This document shows positions 8,524 through 20,485 of a stretch of DNA of 64,000 nucleotides, in pieces. The position numbers and the translations under genes were made by a program. This stretch comes from Phanerodontia chrysosporium (Eukaryota > Basidiomycota > Agaricomycetes > Polyporales > Phanerochaetaceae). Each line of letters opens with the position of its first letter. Position 1 is the stretch's first letter. The notes under the pieces are model-generated. The model was not told the origin of the DNA. It did no database searches and saw only the letters and a program-made list of their open reading frames with translations. The DNA lies in assembly GCA_001910725.1 (NCBI GenBank), contig MJGA01000011.1, forward strand, positions 496,001 to 560,000, given 5' to 3'.

Positions 8524-9911
8524 CTAGACACTAAGCGGGACCGGGCCCCCGAGCCCGCCGACGCCCTTGAAGAGGTCTGCGCCCGCGCGCAGGAAGCTCC
8601 CGGGCCCGGGCAGGTTGGGCATGTGCATAAAGTGGCGCCTGCGCGGCGACGCGGAGAACTCTGGGGGCCGGACGCGCCAGCGTGGCTGTGGAGGTCCAGC
8701 GGCGGCGAGTCGACGAACGCGAACGACGCGACGAGGCTGTCGTCGTACAGCGTGTCCGGGCGCGCGGGCGGGATCGGGATGCCGTGTTTCGCGGGCTCCG
8801 CGTCGGCGGCGTGGGTGTGCGCGGGCGGCGGCGTGAGCGGCATGTCTGAGTCGTCCGCGGAATCCTCGCGCGAGCTCTGTGCGGACGGGGTCGTAGGCGC
8901 CCAGGGCATCGGCGCGGGCGAGGCATCGGGGGTGTAGTAGATGCTCTCGCGGGGTGCGTCGCCTTCGCCGTCGTCGCCCGGATCAGCGCGTGGCCGCGCG
9001 TTGTGGGACGCGTCGGGACTCTGTGTGAAGAAGTCACCGTCTGCGCAAGCGTGCAATGGGGGAGACGACGCGCTCGGTGAGGGCAGCGGAAAGAGATGCT
9101 CCTCGGCCTCCTCTGCGATCACGGGCGTGCGCAGTGGCGGCGGCGGCTTGTCCGCGCACTGCACTCTGCGCGAGAAGGACGGCGCAAGCTGCTCGACGTC
9201 GTCGTCTTCCGGCTCGGGTTGCGGTGGCAGCGAGCGCCGCTTGTCGACCTCGTCTGCAAAGACGACGCTCTCGAAGCCGGGCACGTCGTCGCAGACCTTG
9301 CGGTGCCGAGCGGCGTGCGCGTGTGCATGCGCTTCTGCGCTCGAGTTGCGGCGCCGGCGCGCGCCGCGCGTGAACTTCTCTTCCCAGGCGACGTCCTCGC
9401 GGAGGCACTCCTCGGTGATCGGGTAGCACTCGCGGCAGCACGCACGCAGCGGAACTGTGACGGCATCAGGGCGTGGCGGGAGCGGGAGAGACGGGCGTCG
9501 GGCGTGGCGCCGCGGCGTCGGTGTGGGCCCGTTAACGAGGCATGAGACGAGGGGCTGGTGCGCCTGCTCGCCGCGTGTCGGCGAGCGCGATTTGAGAAGC
9601 TACAGGCTGTCTGAGGACTCGTGGCTCCATCACGGAACACTGCGCTCGCACCTGGGCAATGGGACGGTGATGGAGACACCGGGGCTGTCCGCGGGCTCTG
9701 CGGCGTCTGCAGGCGGCGGGTTCGAGTTCTGTCGCCTGCGCCAGAGAGGCAGCGAGTAGGACTTTTTGACGAGGCGCGGCATCCGCGACTGGGCAACGGG
9801 ATCCGGGATCACGACGCAGGTGTCGTCGAACTGCACCGCGGGCGCACTGGAGGCGGCGGTGCGCATGGCGGTGGAAACGGTAGGGATCTCGACAGAGGGC
9901 GAGAGCGCCAT
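8524..9911 (-). CDS. Uncharacterised Pro/Ser/Asp-rich protein, at least two exons
   Basis: ATG at 9911 opens an exon of about 85 codons with a basic patch. A short intron with GTGCGAG donor near 9648 follows. The next coding segment has a Cys-containing, acidic then Arg-rich block (CCRECYPITEECLRED and TRGARRRR) around 9440-9340. A long low-complexity Pro/Ser/Asp-rich region comes next (about 9280-8720). The C-terminal block reads HFMHMPNLPGPGSFLRAG in another frame and stops at TAG 8524-8526. The frame change near 8700 is unexplained: either a short intron I could not place or a missing base. The composition suggests a disordered cytosolic or nuclear protein. No function is assigned. Confidence 0.5.
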
Positions 9912-10360
9912 GGCTTGCTCGTCGTGTGCGGCGGTGAGCAGGGGTGGAAGAGAGGGGAAGGAACAAGAAAAGGCGCAGAGGACGGGCCCTGCTATTTAGG
10001 TCAGTTTGTGGTCATGAGAAACGGAAGGCTCCTTGGCTCCCATGCTAGGCCTGTCTCGTCCAATCACGGCTCATCCCCAGCCAATCGGGGACGGGCGCTT
10101 CCCCCGCAACATGTTGCATCTTGCCGGCGGCAACCGCCACGGCCCTTCGATGTGCGGCTCCGACTTCCAAGGGAAAACGATTTGCGCCGCAGCACCGCTC
10201 ACGCACACGACGCACAGCATCCAAGGACGTTACATTCAAGTCGAGCGTACAGAACATACAAAAGCACAACTCAGCCATGAAGAATACCCATGACTGTGGC
10301 AGAGTTAGTCAACGGAGGCACGGGAGCAAGACGACGCTCGAGGTGATTCAGTTCACTGGA

Positions 10361-11099
10361 TTAGCTTCGACGCTCACGCTCGTAGCGTGCATCCTCAGCG
10401 CTCAGACCATCGAATGCACCGAACTCATAGTCGTCGTAGTATCCCATGTCATCGTCATAGACATCCACTGACTTGCAGCTCGAGGCGCTTTGCTTTCCCT
10501 TTGCTCTGTGACGGGGATGGAGTTGCGGAACTGGTGGGCGTCGCAGTGCCGCGCTTCTTCTTCGGCGTACCCGGTGTCTTCGCTGCGATTCCAGACGCTC
10601 TGCGAGCTCTTCAACGTCACAGAGAGTGTAGTGTTTCATGGGGTGCGGCCCTCCGTGAGGGTTGGCTCGACGCTCACGGGCTTGATTTGACTCAGCTGCT
10701 CGTTCGTCAACTACAAGGGAGTGAGTTGTTGCTTCGCATAATTGCATCAAGGTCACTCACTCCATATTCCGTCTTTGCTTTGCTGTGGAGTATTCTGCGC
10801 CCATTTCTGGCTGCCACTTCCACAGCCTCTACAGAAGCTGGCGCAGTAGACGGCCCAGCATCGCTGCGCACCCGCTGTGCGAGTACCTCTACGTCGCACA
10901 GGATGTAGGATGTTATCATAGTGCGTCTGTCACGGGGATTTGGATACTCTTTCACAGGCACGATAGTCTGCAAGTCTGCATCGGAGAGCTGCCCATGCCG
11001 GAGGTTAGAAGAGGTCTTGCGGCGACGGATCCATTCCTCGCACCTTGTACACCTTCTTAGCCTGTGTCTTGAATATATAATCGCCCTTCCTTGTCGCAA
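10361..11099 (-). pseudogene. Uncharacterised gene with an internally duplicated block, frames broken
   Basis: Two related segments lie in tandem on the minus strand: one around 10880-10980 contains SYILCDVEVLAQRV, the other around 10600-10690 contains HYTLCDVEELAERL. Each is preceded by a similar stretch ending in Pro-Val. In the second copy the frame breaks just before this motif, at a four-base run (10640-10643) where one extra base would restore it. The 3' part has a Lys/Pro/Ser/Thr-rich stretch in one frame and a Tyr/Asp-rich tail in another, ending at 10361. It may be a real gene with unplaced introns and an assembly deletion, or a decaying one. No family recognised. Confidence 0.35.
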
Positions 11100-11534
11100 A
11101 CTGAGTTCTGGTCCTGATCTGCGTGCGCGTGGGTGCCATGGCTATTGTGCTCTGCACTCGAGGTGCGGGAAAGGAAATAGATTAGGAGCCTGCTTGCAGG
11201 AAACGCACTCACGCAGCTCCAATTGCCAATGGCACAACAAAGGCCCCATCGAGATGGCGCGCGGAGGCAAAACAGACAAGAAGTCAGGAGGCATAGCAGT
11301 TGGGACATGGCGTCGGGTGCGGGACGAGTCCAAGCAGGAAACCCGTCCGAGGTCGGCCCGTATGATGCGCCCGCGCCCATACTTTGATGCGCCATCATCG
11401 ATCATCCGCACATTATTCCTGCGATAACTCTCGATAACAGCTTATCTCGGGAAATACCCCAGAAATGCCGCGCGGATGAGCTCATCGCTCTCACCGTCTT
11501 CGACCTCGACCACGAACCACTGTGCTCGCCGATG
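11100..11534. other. Intergenic, presumed cullin-4 5' region
   Basis: No convincing coding segment. This should contain the promoter and 5' leader of the plus-strand cullin gene. No TATA box is obvious close to its ATG. Confidence 0.4.
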
Positions 11535-14425
11535 ATGGCGGCCGTCGACGTATACTCGCTGCTGAGCTTCCCGCCTCGCAGGCCTTCTCGGCGCTGCACC
11601 GCGCGCCCGACGCGGGCGTGGAACACGACTCACGGTCGGATTCACCTCCCCGCAAGGTCCCCCGTCTCGCAGACGACTCTGACTCTGCGTCTGCATCTAG
11701 GGCGCGCACGCCTGCCCCGGCGGCGGCGGAGCGTGCGGGCGAGAGGTCCGCGGTGGTCGTGCTGAAGCTGAAGGGTGCATCGCGTGCGTGCTTTCCGCTG
11801 TGGACGCTGAGGAGGGCTGCTGAGATCCCGCACAGCGAAGGCGCAGCCAGACACCGTCTACGACCGGGACCTTGCGCTCGTGCGCAGGGCCATTCGCGTG
11901 CTCCTCGCGAAAGGCACGACCGAGACCCTGCCCGCGACGTACGAGAAGATCTATGCAGCATGCCAAGCCGTTGTCCAGAACGCGCAGCACGGCGAAGCGA
12001 TCTATGAATATGTGAAGATGGAGCTGGAGCGGTGCTTCGGCGCGCTGCTGAAGGGACTGCTGGAGTCCGCTGATACTGGAGTTGCTTGGCTCCAGCCTTT
12101 TATCGAGACGTGCAGCTGGTTCGACAAGCAAGTGGTCAGTCTCATCTGCATCTCGAGCTTCCCATGCGCTAATATGCACTAGACTCTGCTCAAATCGCTC
12201 TTTGCGTATCTGGACCGTGTCTATCTTGTTGGCCACAAGAAACCTGATATCGGGTATACTGTCTTGGCTCATCATGAGTGTGCATGCCTGACACTGGTTT
12301 TCCAGGGCACTGTCCTATGCTGGCTTTTACAAACAGATATTCCAGCACGAGTCCGTTGTCCAGCGCATTCGCGACGGTCTGCATGAATGGGTCACCTGGG
12401 AGCGCGAACATCGCGAAGCACACGAAGCACGCTCCTTGGTGTGCACACTTGTCAGCCAGCTTCAGCGCCACGGCCTGTACCACGGCATTCTGGAGAGCTT
12501 CTACCTCAAGAAGCTATTTGAGTACTATGTGGATGAAGCCAAGCGGCTCAGAGAGACGCTCCACCCAAGCCAATTTTGCAGGCACGCCGAAGAGCGTCAT
12601 GACGAGGAGGTCGAGCGTGCGAGGAACGTCTTGCTGGAGTCCAGCATCCAACGAGTGTCTCTCGAGACTGACACAGCTCTGCTCACTGCGCACTTGGACT
12701 GGATCGCGAACGGATGTAAGAGATCATCCCACCGTCGTGTCCGACTCTGACTTATCCCTTTGCAGCTATGGAACCGCTGATGGATGGAGTGGAGGGCCCT
12801 TCTGTGGATCGTCTGCATCGCATGTATCTGCTGTTTTCTGCCGTGGGCGGGTTGAAGGTCTTGCTTGCGGCCTTCAAGGTCTATGTCAAGGTATGTGGCC
12901 ACCCCTGCTTCCAGAACGTTGCTCATCCCACGAGCCACTGCCAGAACTTCGTCAAGAAAATCGTCACGGACACAAAGTTGGACGACCAAATGGTCGATCG
13001 GCTTCTGATCCTCAAGCGCAACTGCGACAAGGTCGCCAACGAGGCGTTCTACGACGAAGTCCCGATCCCGCGGGTTACGCCGTCGAAACCCTCAACGTCT
13101 ATGGACGTCGACGACGCGCCAGTCATCGACAAACGCAAGAACCGCGAGTTCGGTTATGCCGTGACAGACGCCTTCGCGGATGGCTTCAAGGCGCGCCGTA
13201 ACAAGCCCGCCGAGATGATTGCGAAGTACCTCGATCGCGCGATGCGCCGCGGCCAGAAGGGGCGCGACGACCGCGACTACGCGGCCGAGCTCGAGGCGGC
13301 GCTCGCGCTGTACCGCTACACGGACGACAAGGACGTCTTCCGGACGTTCTACCACCGTGCCCTAGCCAAGCGGCTCCTGCTCGAGAAGTCTGCGTCTGAT
13401 GACCACGAGAAGGCGATGTTACGCAAGCTGAAGGAAGGTGTGTACATACCTGTGCGGTGGTCAAAACGTCAGCTCATTAGTCCGCGCAGAGTATGACCCC
13501 GAGTTTGGAATGGGCGATCATATGTTCACAGATTTGGCACTCTCGCGCGACCTCACGGCGGAGTACAAGGAGCGCAAGGGCGGCGATCCGAAGTTGTCGC
13601 TCATGGTCCTGCAGCGCAGTGTCTGGCCATTCACTGCGCGCAAGCAGGACATTGTGTTGCCTGTCTGGGTAAGCAGCTCGACCCTAAGAAAACTGCTCTC
13701 GACACTCAATCAGAGCTTCTCCAGATGACAGACGAGTTGAATAAGTTTACCGAATACTACAAGGAAAAGTACAAGGGCAGAAAGCTCGACTGGGACCACG
13801 CTCTGGGACACGCGACCCTGCGTGCCTACTTCAAGGCGGGCACGAAAGAGCTGACCGTCAGTCTGTACCAAGCGGCCATTCTACTTCTCTTTAACGAGAC
13901 GGAGGAGTTGCCCTTCAAGGAGATCAAGGCGCAGACTAGCATGGGTATGTCCACTTTTCACAGGTGCACTCCTCATCGTTGACAATGGCTGCTGCAGAGG
14001 ATGGCGAGCTGCGTCGGACGCTGCAGAGCTTGGCATGTGGCAAGAAGCGCGTTCTGCGAAAGCAGCCGCACGGGAAGGACGTGCACGACGACGACGTGTT
14101 CGTCTTCAACGCGGACTTCACGGACCCCGCGTTCCGCGTGCACATCAACTCGATTCAGGTGAAGGAGACGGCGGAGGAGGCGACGCGCGCGCAGACGATG
14201 ATCGAGGCGGACCGCAAGTACGCCCTTGACGCGGCGATCGTGCGCATCATGAAGGGCAAGAAGAAGCTGCACTACGAGCAGCTCAAGACGCAGACGATCG
14301 AGGCCGTCTCGAAGCACTTCCACCCCGAGGTGTCGATGATCAAGGCGCGCATCGATGGCCTCGTCGAGCAGGAGTACCTTCGCAGGGACGACGACGACAT
14401 GAACGTGCTGCACTATGTTGCTTAA
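11535..14425 (+). CDS. cul4: Cullin-4 scaffold of a CRL4 ubiquitin ligase
   Basis: Scaffold of a nuclear CRL4 E3 ligase: the N-terminus binds the DDB1-type adaptor and the C-terminus binds Rbx1. Nine exons can be traced; eight GT-AG introns lie at 11775-11835, 12135-12182, 12254-12305, 12716-12765, 12891-12944, 13438-13489, 13669-13724 and 13945-13997. A disordered Ser/Pro/Arg N-terminus is followed by cullin repeats, the cullin homology domain (NKPAEMIAKYLD, KRLLLEKSAS) and a winged helix with the neddylation motif IVRIMKGKKKL near 14240. The C-terminus ends YLRRDDDDMNVLHYVA, closest to CUL4 rather than CUL1 or CUL3. The start is chosen because MAAVDVYSLLS matches the start of the paralogue at 19101. 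The frame slips by one base near 11566, where one extra C would keep it open. Confidence 0.85.
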
Positions 14426-14930
14426 AGGTCACATCTTGCCTTTGTATTTGTGTTCGGAAGAGAAGGTGTCCTTTATCTTGCCCTTTCTGTCCCCCTGCGC
14501 AAATGCTATTAGTCGACAAGTTTGCTTAGACTGTTGCCTCGAGCTGATTCATGACACCTCTACATGTTCTTAGGCTCCATTGTTCAGACACCCGTTGGTG
14601 CTCGGACTAGAGCTTGAGCTCGCGACGTTGGTGACCGCCTTGAACAGGACATGCGGTTCCAGGCACCGGATCTTGCTCCGGTCATACCAGAAGCGGCGTT
14701 CCCGACAGCCTACCACCAGACCCAGTGGTATCGGACGGACAAGGATAGTCCACATCTTGAACCATTGTGACACCTTGAGGCGAGCGATTTCAGGTGCACG
14801 GGGTCCACGTGAAGCGTGGTGGGAAGCAAATCCGTCGGCCACTGACCTTCAGCTTCGTTTTGTGCTACGATCAACACGCCTCACCCGCGGTTCTACAGTT
14901 CTATACTCCCCAAGTCACAGAGAAATTGCA
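14426..14930. other. Intergenic, 3' flank of cullin-4 and promoter of secreted-protein gene
   Basis: No convincing coding exon. It separates the cullin-4 stop (14425) from the signal-peptide gene starting at 14931. Confidence 0.45.
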
Positions 14931-16028
14931 ATGACTGCCACTCGCCTTCTTACAGTCGCTCTCTGCGCTGTTGCTGCCACGGCCGCCAGCGTGCCCTCAC
15001 TTATCTCCCGCCAAAGCTCGGGCATATGTGGCAACCAGGCCCAACAGCCCTTTCTGCCATCGAGGTCTGGAAGGACGCTACCCTCCTCGGCTTCCTCAGC
15101 ACCGAGGTTTTCAACAACGGTCCGCCGACGTGAGCTCCACTGCTCAGAACATGTCGACCGTATTATTCACCTTTCTCTGTTTCCAGTGCATACGGCTGGG
15201 TCACGAGCAATCCGCAAGACGCACTCCAGGGTGTCTTTTCCTGTGGCGTGCCCGACAGCGCGCCTCCAGGCACGTTTGTCATGGGTGCCTCGAACGCACG
15301 CTTCGTCCCCGGCACGGACAGCAACGCCATCGGCATTGTTGTCAACCAGTGGAGCTCCACCATGAGTCCTGGTAATTCTAAGTATGTGTATACAATCTAC
15401 AGAACGCCCTGTACATTCATTTACATTATCGTCGCGCACAGCTGGGGTGCGATTGCGCCGACGTTCCCTGCAGCAGGTGGCGCGGGGCTAAACGCGACCA
15501 GCGTTGGGTCCTTCGACGGCTCCTTGGTAAGCTTTCCGCCCATGATACGTCATGCTATCCAGAGCTAACAAGCTGCGCAGTTCGAGGGCTCTACCTGGAC
15601 GATTCAGGCTGGCTCGGATAGTCTAGGCAGAGCCCACAGCTACCTCATTCGTGGGTATCGAAATGGTCGTCTTTCCGCGTAACCACTCGCTGACTGCGTC
15701 ATCGCATGCCGTTAGCTTCCTGGGTCAACCCTGGCACATGTGATGTCGTGGATAGTACCAACCACGGGTAGCACTGATACATTAACCCAGCTACGCCGAT
15801 CCATCTCGACATCGCCCTGATACCGTACGGGGGTGCCATCGCGGTTACTGGCGACTACAACGCTTTCTACGCGGACAACAGCTACCTTGGTGCCTGGGAG
15901 CAGGTGGTGAGCGCGACTTGTCTTGCTTGGAATGCTGCCTGCTCACTCGGACTGTCATTTTGCAGAAATTCGCTGTTCAATGGATGCCTGCGCTCGGCGG
16001 GCCGGGAGTTTTAGGGACGACGCTATGA
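14931..16028 (+). CDS. Secreted protein of unknown function, paralogue of the gene at 50646
   Basis: ATG 14931 begins a clear signal peptide (MTATRLLTVALCAVAATAAS). Later exons, joined by short GT-AG introns, encode segments with SAIEVW, GWVTSN, GIVVNQWSS, FEGSTWTIQ, SWVNP and GGAIAVTGDYNAFYADNSYL, ending at TGA 16026-16028. The gene at 50646 has the same order of motifs and exon breaks, so the two are paralogues. No catalytic motif is recognised; it is probably a small extracellular mushroom protein. The frame changes by one base at about 15035-15047 with no possible intron there, so one base is missing or the gene carries a real frameshift. Confidence 0.7.
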
Positions 16029-16148
16029 CAGCAAGCAGTTTGCGTCTTATGAGGTTCTGATAGTGCTCGAAATATATTGGACATTGGTTGATAATGATAT
16101 AACATGGGGTGACCTCGTTCAAATGACTGGAAACGTCGCAGAATGACA

Positions 16149-19101
16149 TCAGGCTGGGTTATAACAGAGCATATCCTCATCTTCTTCTGTACGTTTCAAG
16201 TATTCATCCCGCAGTAAAATCTTGATGGACTCCTCGACGAGCGTAGCGTCTGGCCTCGGGAAAAGCTTCGGCAGCGCATCTCCCGCTTTCTCCACCAGCA
16301 CCGCACGCTTGAGCCGCTTGTGCGACTTCATCACACGCATAACGGCCGCGTTGAGCGCATGCACACGGGCTGCAGCAATGTCGTCTTCTGCCGCACGTAT
16401 CTGCGCGGCCTGAGTACGATCTTGCATTAGCATAGGTACGATCATGATTTGAGAGGAAAGGCAGTCACCGTATCGGCGCGAGGTGCAGGATTGATGTGCA
16501 CGCGTGCCGCCGGGTCCGTGAAGGCGGCATTGAAGACGAAGACATCGTCAGTGCTGACCACACCGCCCGCTGGTACCTTGCGCAAAACACGCTTCTGGCC
16601 GCATGCCAGACTCTGCAGCGTACGCTGCAGTTGTTCCGGCTCTATCATGCGATCGTCAGCGCCCGGGAAGGGAAGGCTGGGTGGGGCGCGCACCGATCCG
16701 CGTTTGGCTTGCGATATCGCCGAACGAGAGCTTCGATGTGTTGTTGAAGAGCAGGAGCACGGCTGCTTGCAGGAGGTCGACGCTGAGCTCCTTTGTTCCT
16801 GCGGAGAAGGTTCCCGTGAGGGTCGCGTACCCCCGCGTATGATCCCAGGTAAGCTTGCGATCGCCGATGTTGCCGCGCCGGAACTTTGGACAGTAGAAGA
16901 CCTCGAACCGGGAGAGCTCTCTCCTCATCTGCTCGAGTGAGCGGGGACAGGTGCCGAGACGCAAGCATACGTACCCACTGCGGCAGCACCACATCGGTCC
17001 TACGCTGCGCGAATGGCCAGACCTTGTCCTGAAGTGCCAGCACTGAGAGCGACGGGTGCCCCAGGCGCTTTTCTTGAAACTCGAGTGTGAGCTCATCCGA
17101 GATTCGCACATCCTTGATCATCTTCTTGAACAACTCCCCCACTTCGGTATCGTATTCTGTGGGGCGCCCTCGGTCATCGACTTATCCAAGTTACGTCATG
17201 TGAAGTTAACCACGTACCCTGGATAAGAATGTCGAGTACGAAGTCTTCGTGGGTGAGCTCAGACTTGCGGAGGACCAGCCGTTTCGCGAGTGCGCGCTGA
17301 TAGTACAGCCTGAAAACATCGCGGCTCTCCGTGTAACGTATCAACCTGAGTACCTCCCCGAGAGTGCGGAAGTAATCTGCCCCCTTCTGCTCTGCGATCT
17401 GACGTTCTTCCTCAGTCACCTCGCTCCCCAAAGCGAGTTTTGGTCTGCGTTGCAACATTCTGTGGATGTATAGTACTAGTAGCCGTGCCCATCTGTCAGG
17501 ATCGCTGCGCAGGCCGCACTGAATGCCGTCTCGCACCGCGAGGGCAAGCTCAGCGTTGACAACGCGCGGTCCTTCCGGCTTCTTGTCCGACGTGTTTCGA
17601 CTCCCTGAAGGAAGTGATGTTACCAGAACGTCGTAAAAGGCATTTTGCAAAATTTGAAGGTAGCTGTTCTGTTGTGTGAGCACCCCAGCAACTCTCTGTT
17701 CGTCGTCCCTGTTGTCCGTAAAGATCCTATGGATGAAGTTCTGCTGGACTCAGACACCTGGAATCGGAGATGGGAGGTCAAAATGCAGCACATACCCTGA
17801 CATATAGCCTCAGCGCTGCCGCCAAGACAGGAAGACATCCTATCTTGCCGAAAACATGATACATCCCACGGAGATGCTCAAGGCTCTCAGTCGGCATGAG
17901 GCTCTCCAAAGCTGCAGGCACAACTTTGAGAACATATAAATTGTCTGATCTTCATCGATATTCCGTACCTGGCGTGACGACCCAGCCGACGTGGGGGACC
18001 AGGAACGCCCTTTGTGCCGTCAGACTAACGTGTGTAGCGCTGGCAGCAGGCAGAACATCGTCGGCGCGGCGCTCCTCGGCAGTGACACACGCCTTGCACT
18101 GCATGAGAAACTCCTGTGGGTTCATTTCTTTCTGCATCTTCGTGCCGAGAGCGAAGTACACGTCGTGCGTCGTCTGTAGGTAAAAGCCCTCGAAGAGGGA
18201 CCCATATAATCCATGCCGTTGCAGGTGTGCGACGAGCGCACAGACCAGCGGGCGGGATGCATGCGCCTGCTTGTGTTCACGCTCCCAAGAGACCCAGTCG
18301 AGAATGGAAGCCTGCAGACGTTTGACAACTGTCCCCGTAGAGAAGATGTGTCTGTCGAAGGCAGCGTACGCAAGCGACCTAAGCTTCGTGAGTATCGTGT
18401 ATGGAATGTGGACATCTGTTACATACTTCATGTCTCTTTTGCCGCTGCTCTTCAGGTATGCACCATCGAACGGTGCCAATAAAGTAGCCAAGCGTGTCTG
18501 TCAAGCACTTAATGTCGAGTATACCTCGATTTGAAGGCAAAACAAACACTCTGCTTCTCATACCAGTCGCAAGCCTTAATAAAGGGCTCCAAATACGCGA
18601 CTCCTACCAGGTCTTTCTCATTGAGATCCGTGAAGATATGACCACAACACCAGTTGAGCTGTTCTTCATATATTTGCAGGATCGTATCGCCTTTGCGGGC
18701 ATCAACGACAGCTGCCTGACACGAAGTCTGGATCTGATGAGGAGAGGCACCAAGTGGTCTCGTGTCACCCTTGTTCAATAGGATGTGAATGGTGCGCATG
18801 ACGAGAGCGATGTCCTGCTCATATGCACTCTCAGGGCGTGTCCTAGCTTGATGACAATGTTGGCAAAACCATCGTAAGCTGACATGTTAAGAAACTCACC
18901 TCGAGGACCATCTAGTCGCAGCCTTACGGTGCGGTCCTCAGCTTCCCTGGACTGTTGGTCCACGTTGGCACCTGCGTCGTCGCCACCGCTCCATATCGAC
19001 CTCGAGAAGCCTTCGCGAGAGTCCGACGAAGAAGAAGACTCAGACGTAAAGGCAATAGATGATGGCAAGCTCAGGAGAGTAAACACATCAGGATTTGCCA
19101 T
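16149..19101 (-). CDS. Diverged cullin-4 paralogue
   Basis: Multi-exon gene read from ATG 19101 (MANPDVFTLLSLPSS) to TGA 16149-16151. The exons parallel cullin-4 throughout: N-terminal cullin repeats, SWEREHKQAH (WEREHREAH in cullin-4), LAKRLVLRKSELTHEDF, TWDHTRGYATLTGTF, LQRTLQSLACGQKRVLRK and a winged helix with a neddylation-type motif (VMRVMKSHKRL). It ends CYNPA instead of the usual aromatic-Val/Ile-Ala. The N-terminal extension is acidic/Ser-rich. The divergence suggests relaxed or changed selection, with altered adaptor binding possible. Some introns are not placed exactly. It converges tail to tail with cullin-4. Confidence 0.75.
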
Positions 19102-19597
19102 CCGCGCGAGAATGCCATCCAAGTCCAACAAGCGAGTGCACATTTGCCGCCCGGCAGGCGTGGGACAGGACCTGTGATGGCGCATCAGATCCGTGCTTTC
19201 CGGAGTCGACGCGGTTATGGACAAACTCAACGCTTTGCGTATTCTCGTCACTAAATCTGGGCACGAGGCGACATACAGTCAGTTCACTGGCCGTACTAAG
19301 TTCCTGAATGCGTATTCACGGATACTCGTTACACAATAGTCTTTCACAGATGATATATAAGCAATTGAGTAGGTTCCAAGGTAGAGGCAGTCCAAACATT
19401 GTCATCAGCGAATAGTTAGGATAACAATGGTATCTTCCCTAACATAGCTGCACCAGAATGCAGTATCGCTCTAAATCTATCTGAGAACCCCGATGTTGTA
19501 CTGCAAGATTGCTCCATTTAGACCCTTCGTGTCAAGCTCAGCAACTCTACTCCAAAGTTCGGGAATTCGGTGGTCGCGTCTTCGTCCGCGGCGCCCC
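19102..19597. other. Intergenic, nothing recognised
   Basis: Spacer between the start of the minus-strand cullin paralogue (19101) and the end of the minus-strand Cys-rich gene (19598). No coding exon is supported. Confidence 0.45.
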
Positions 19598-20011
19598 TCA
19601 CTGCCGGACACAGTTCAAAGCCACTGTCTGGTTAAGCCCGACCAGAAACGCTATACGATCCTACGATCAGAAGAACTCCTACGAACAGGATCTGGAAACA
19701 CTCCCTGTGCATGGAGGCGCAGCACACATCTGTTGTGCCAGCGGGGCTGCCAGAACACCGTTTCTGGTCAGGACATCAGGCGTGTAGCATAACGAAGAGG
19801 CTCACCATGGGCAGGCGAGCTCTTCGCACTCGAGTCCGGCGAGTGAGTTCGGGTCGCCCTCCCGGATGCCGCAGATCTGGGAGAGCATCGCCCGCCCTGC
19901 GCTGGATGTGGCGACGGTGCTGCAGCATAGCCGCGTTCCGCTCGTGCACGACGCAAGCGCGCCGGTGGCGACAACGACCGCTGTGGCGAGGATGATAAAG
20001 GCGGGGATCAT
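19598..20011 (-). CDS. Small secreted Cys-rich (hydrophobin-like) protein 1
   Basis: Three exons: 20011-19806, 19746-19683 and 19627-19598, with GT-AG introns at 19747-19805 and 19628-19682, for 99 residues. The signal peptide (MIPAFIILATAVVVATGALA) is followed by CTSGTRLCC, a single Cys, then CPAGTTDVCC and a terminal FTVALNC. The two other genes of this type (46218 and 48535) share C-x6-CC and C-x7-CC blocks and the position of the first intron. The paired CC blocks resemble hydrophobins, but there are about ten cysteines rather than eight and the spacing differs. It is likely extracellular or wall-associated. The second intron is less certain because its position differs from the paralogues. 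Confidence 0.65.
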
Positions 20012-20485
20012 GAGCGGTACTGGGCAGCAGAAGATATTTGTATGTGACAGCGGTGAATGGAGTGTGGATGGACCTGCTGCGACTCGCGAGCGGGCTTTTA
20101 TGTCGGCGATGGGCATCCCGGCGTTGGGAATCAGACTGCATGGCAGCCGGATGTAGCGTCGTGCACGCCGGAAGACAATGTAAGTGCCGTACTGGCACGA
20201 AAGGGCTGTGGGACGTCGGCTATGCTCATGCCTCAGGCAAGACATAACTTGCGTGCTCAGGAGCTGTGAGTCTCTAGGGTGCTCTACAGTAATGTAGGTC
20301 CCGCTCGATCGCGATGATGAGGAACATGCAAGTTGGATTGCAGTCAGACGCTGTTGAAGTACATAGTGATACACTAAGCAGTATTATGAATACACCCTAC
20401 CTCCCAAAGAGTCCCGGTCTAGATATGTGCAAAGAAAATAAGAAGACTACCAGTGTAGAAATGTGGTGAGAAAACAATGAAAAGA
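20012..20485. other. Intergenic, promoter of Cys-rich gene and 3' flank of homoserine O-acetyltransferase
   Basis: A CATAAAAGC motif (minus strand, about 20092-20100) about 85 bp upstream of the Cys-rich start may be its TATA element. Nothing else recognised. Confidence 0.4.

Noticed and set aside
8304..9284. Single 326-codon minus-strand ORF as a complete protein
   Set aside because: Its 3' part becomes Cys/Ser-rich nonsense, while another frame gives a natural C-terminus ending at 8524; its 5' end is an internal Met-like start.
9718..9730. GGTTCGAGTTC resembling a tRNA B box
   Set aside because: No acceptor stem or A box around it, and it lies inside a coding exon on the minus strand.
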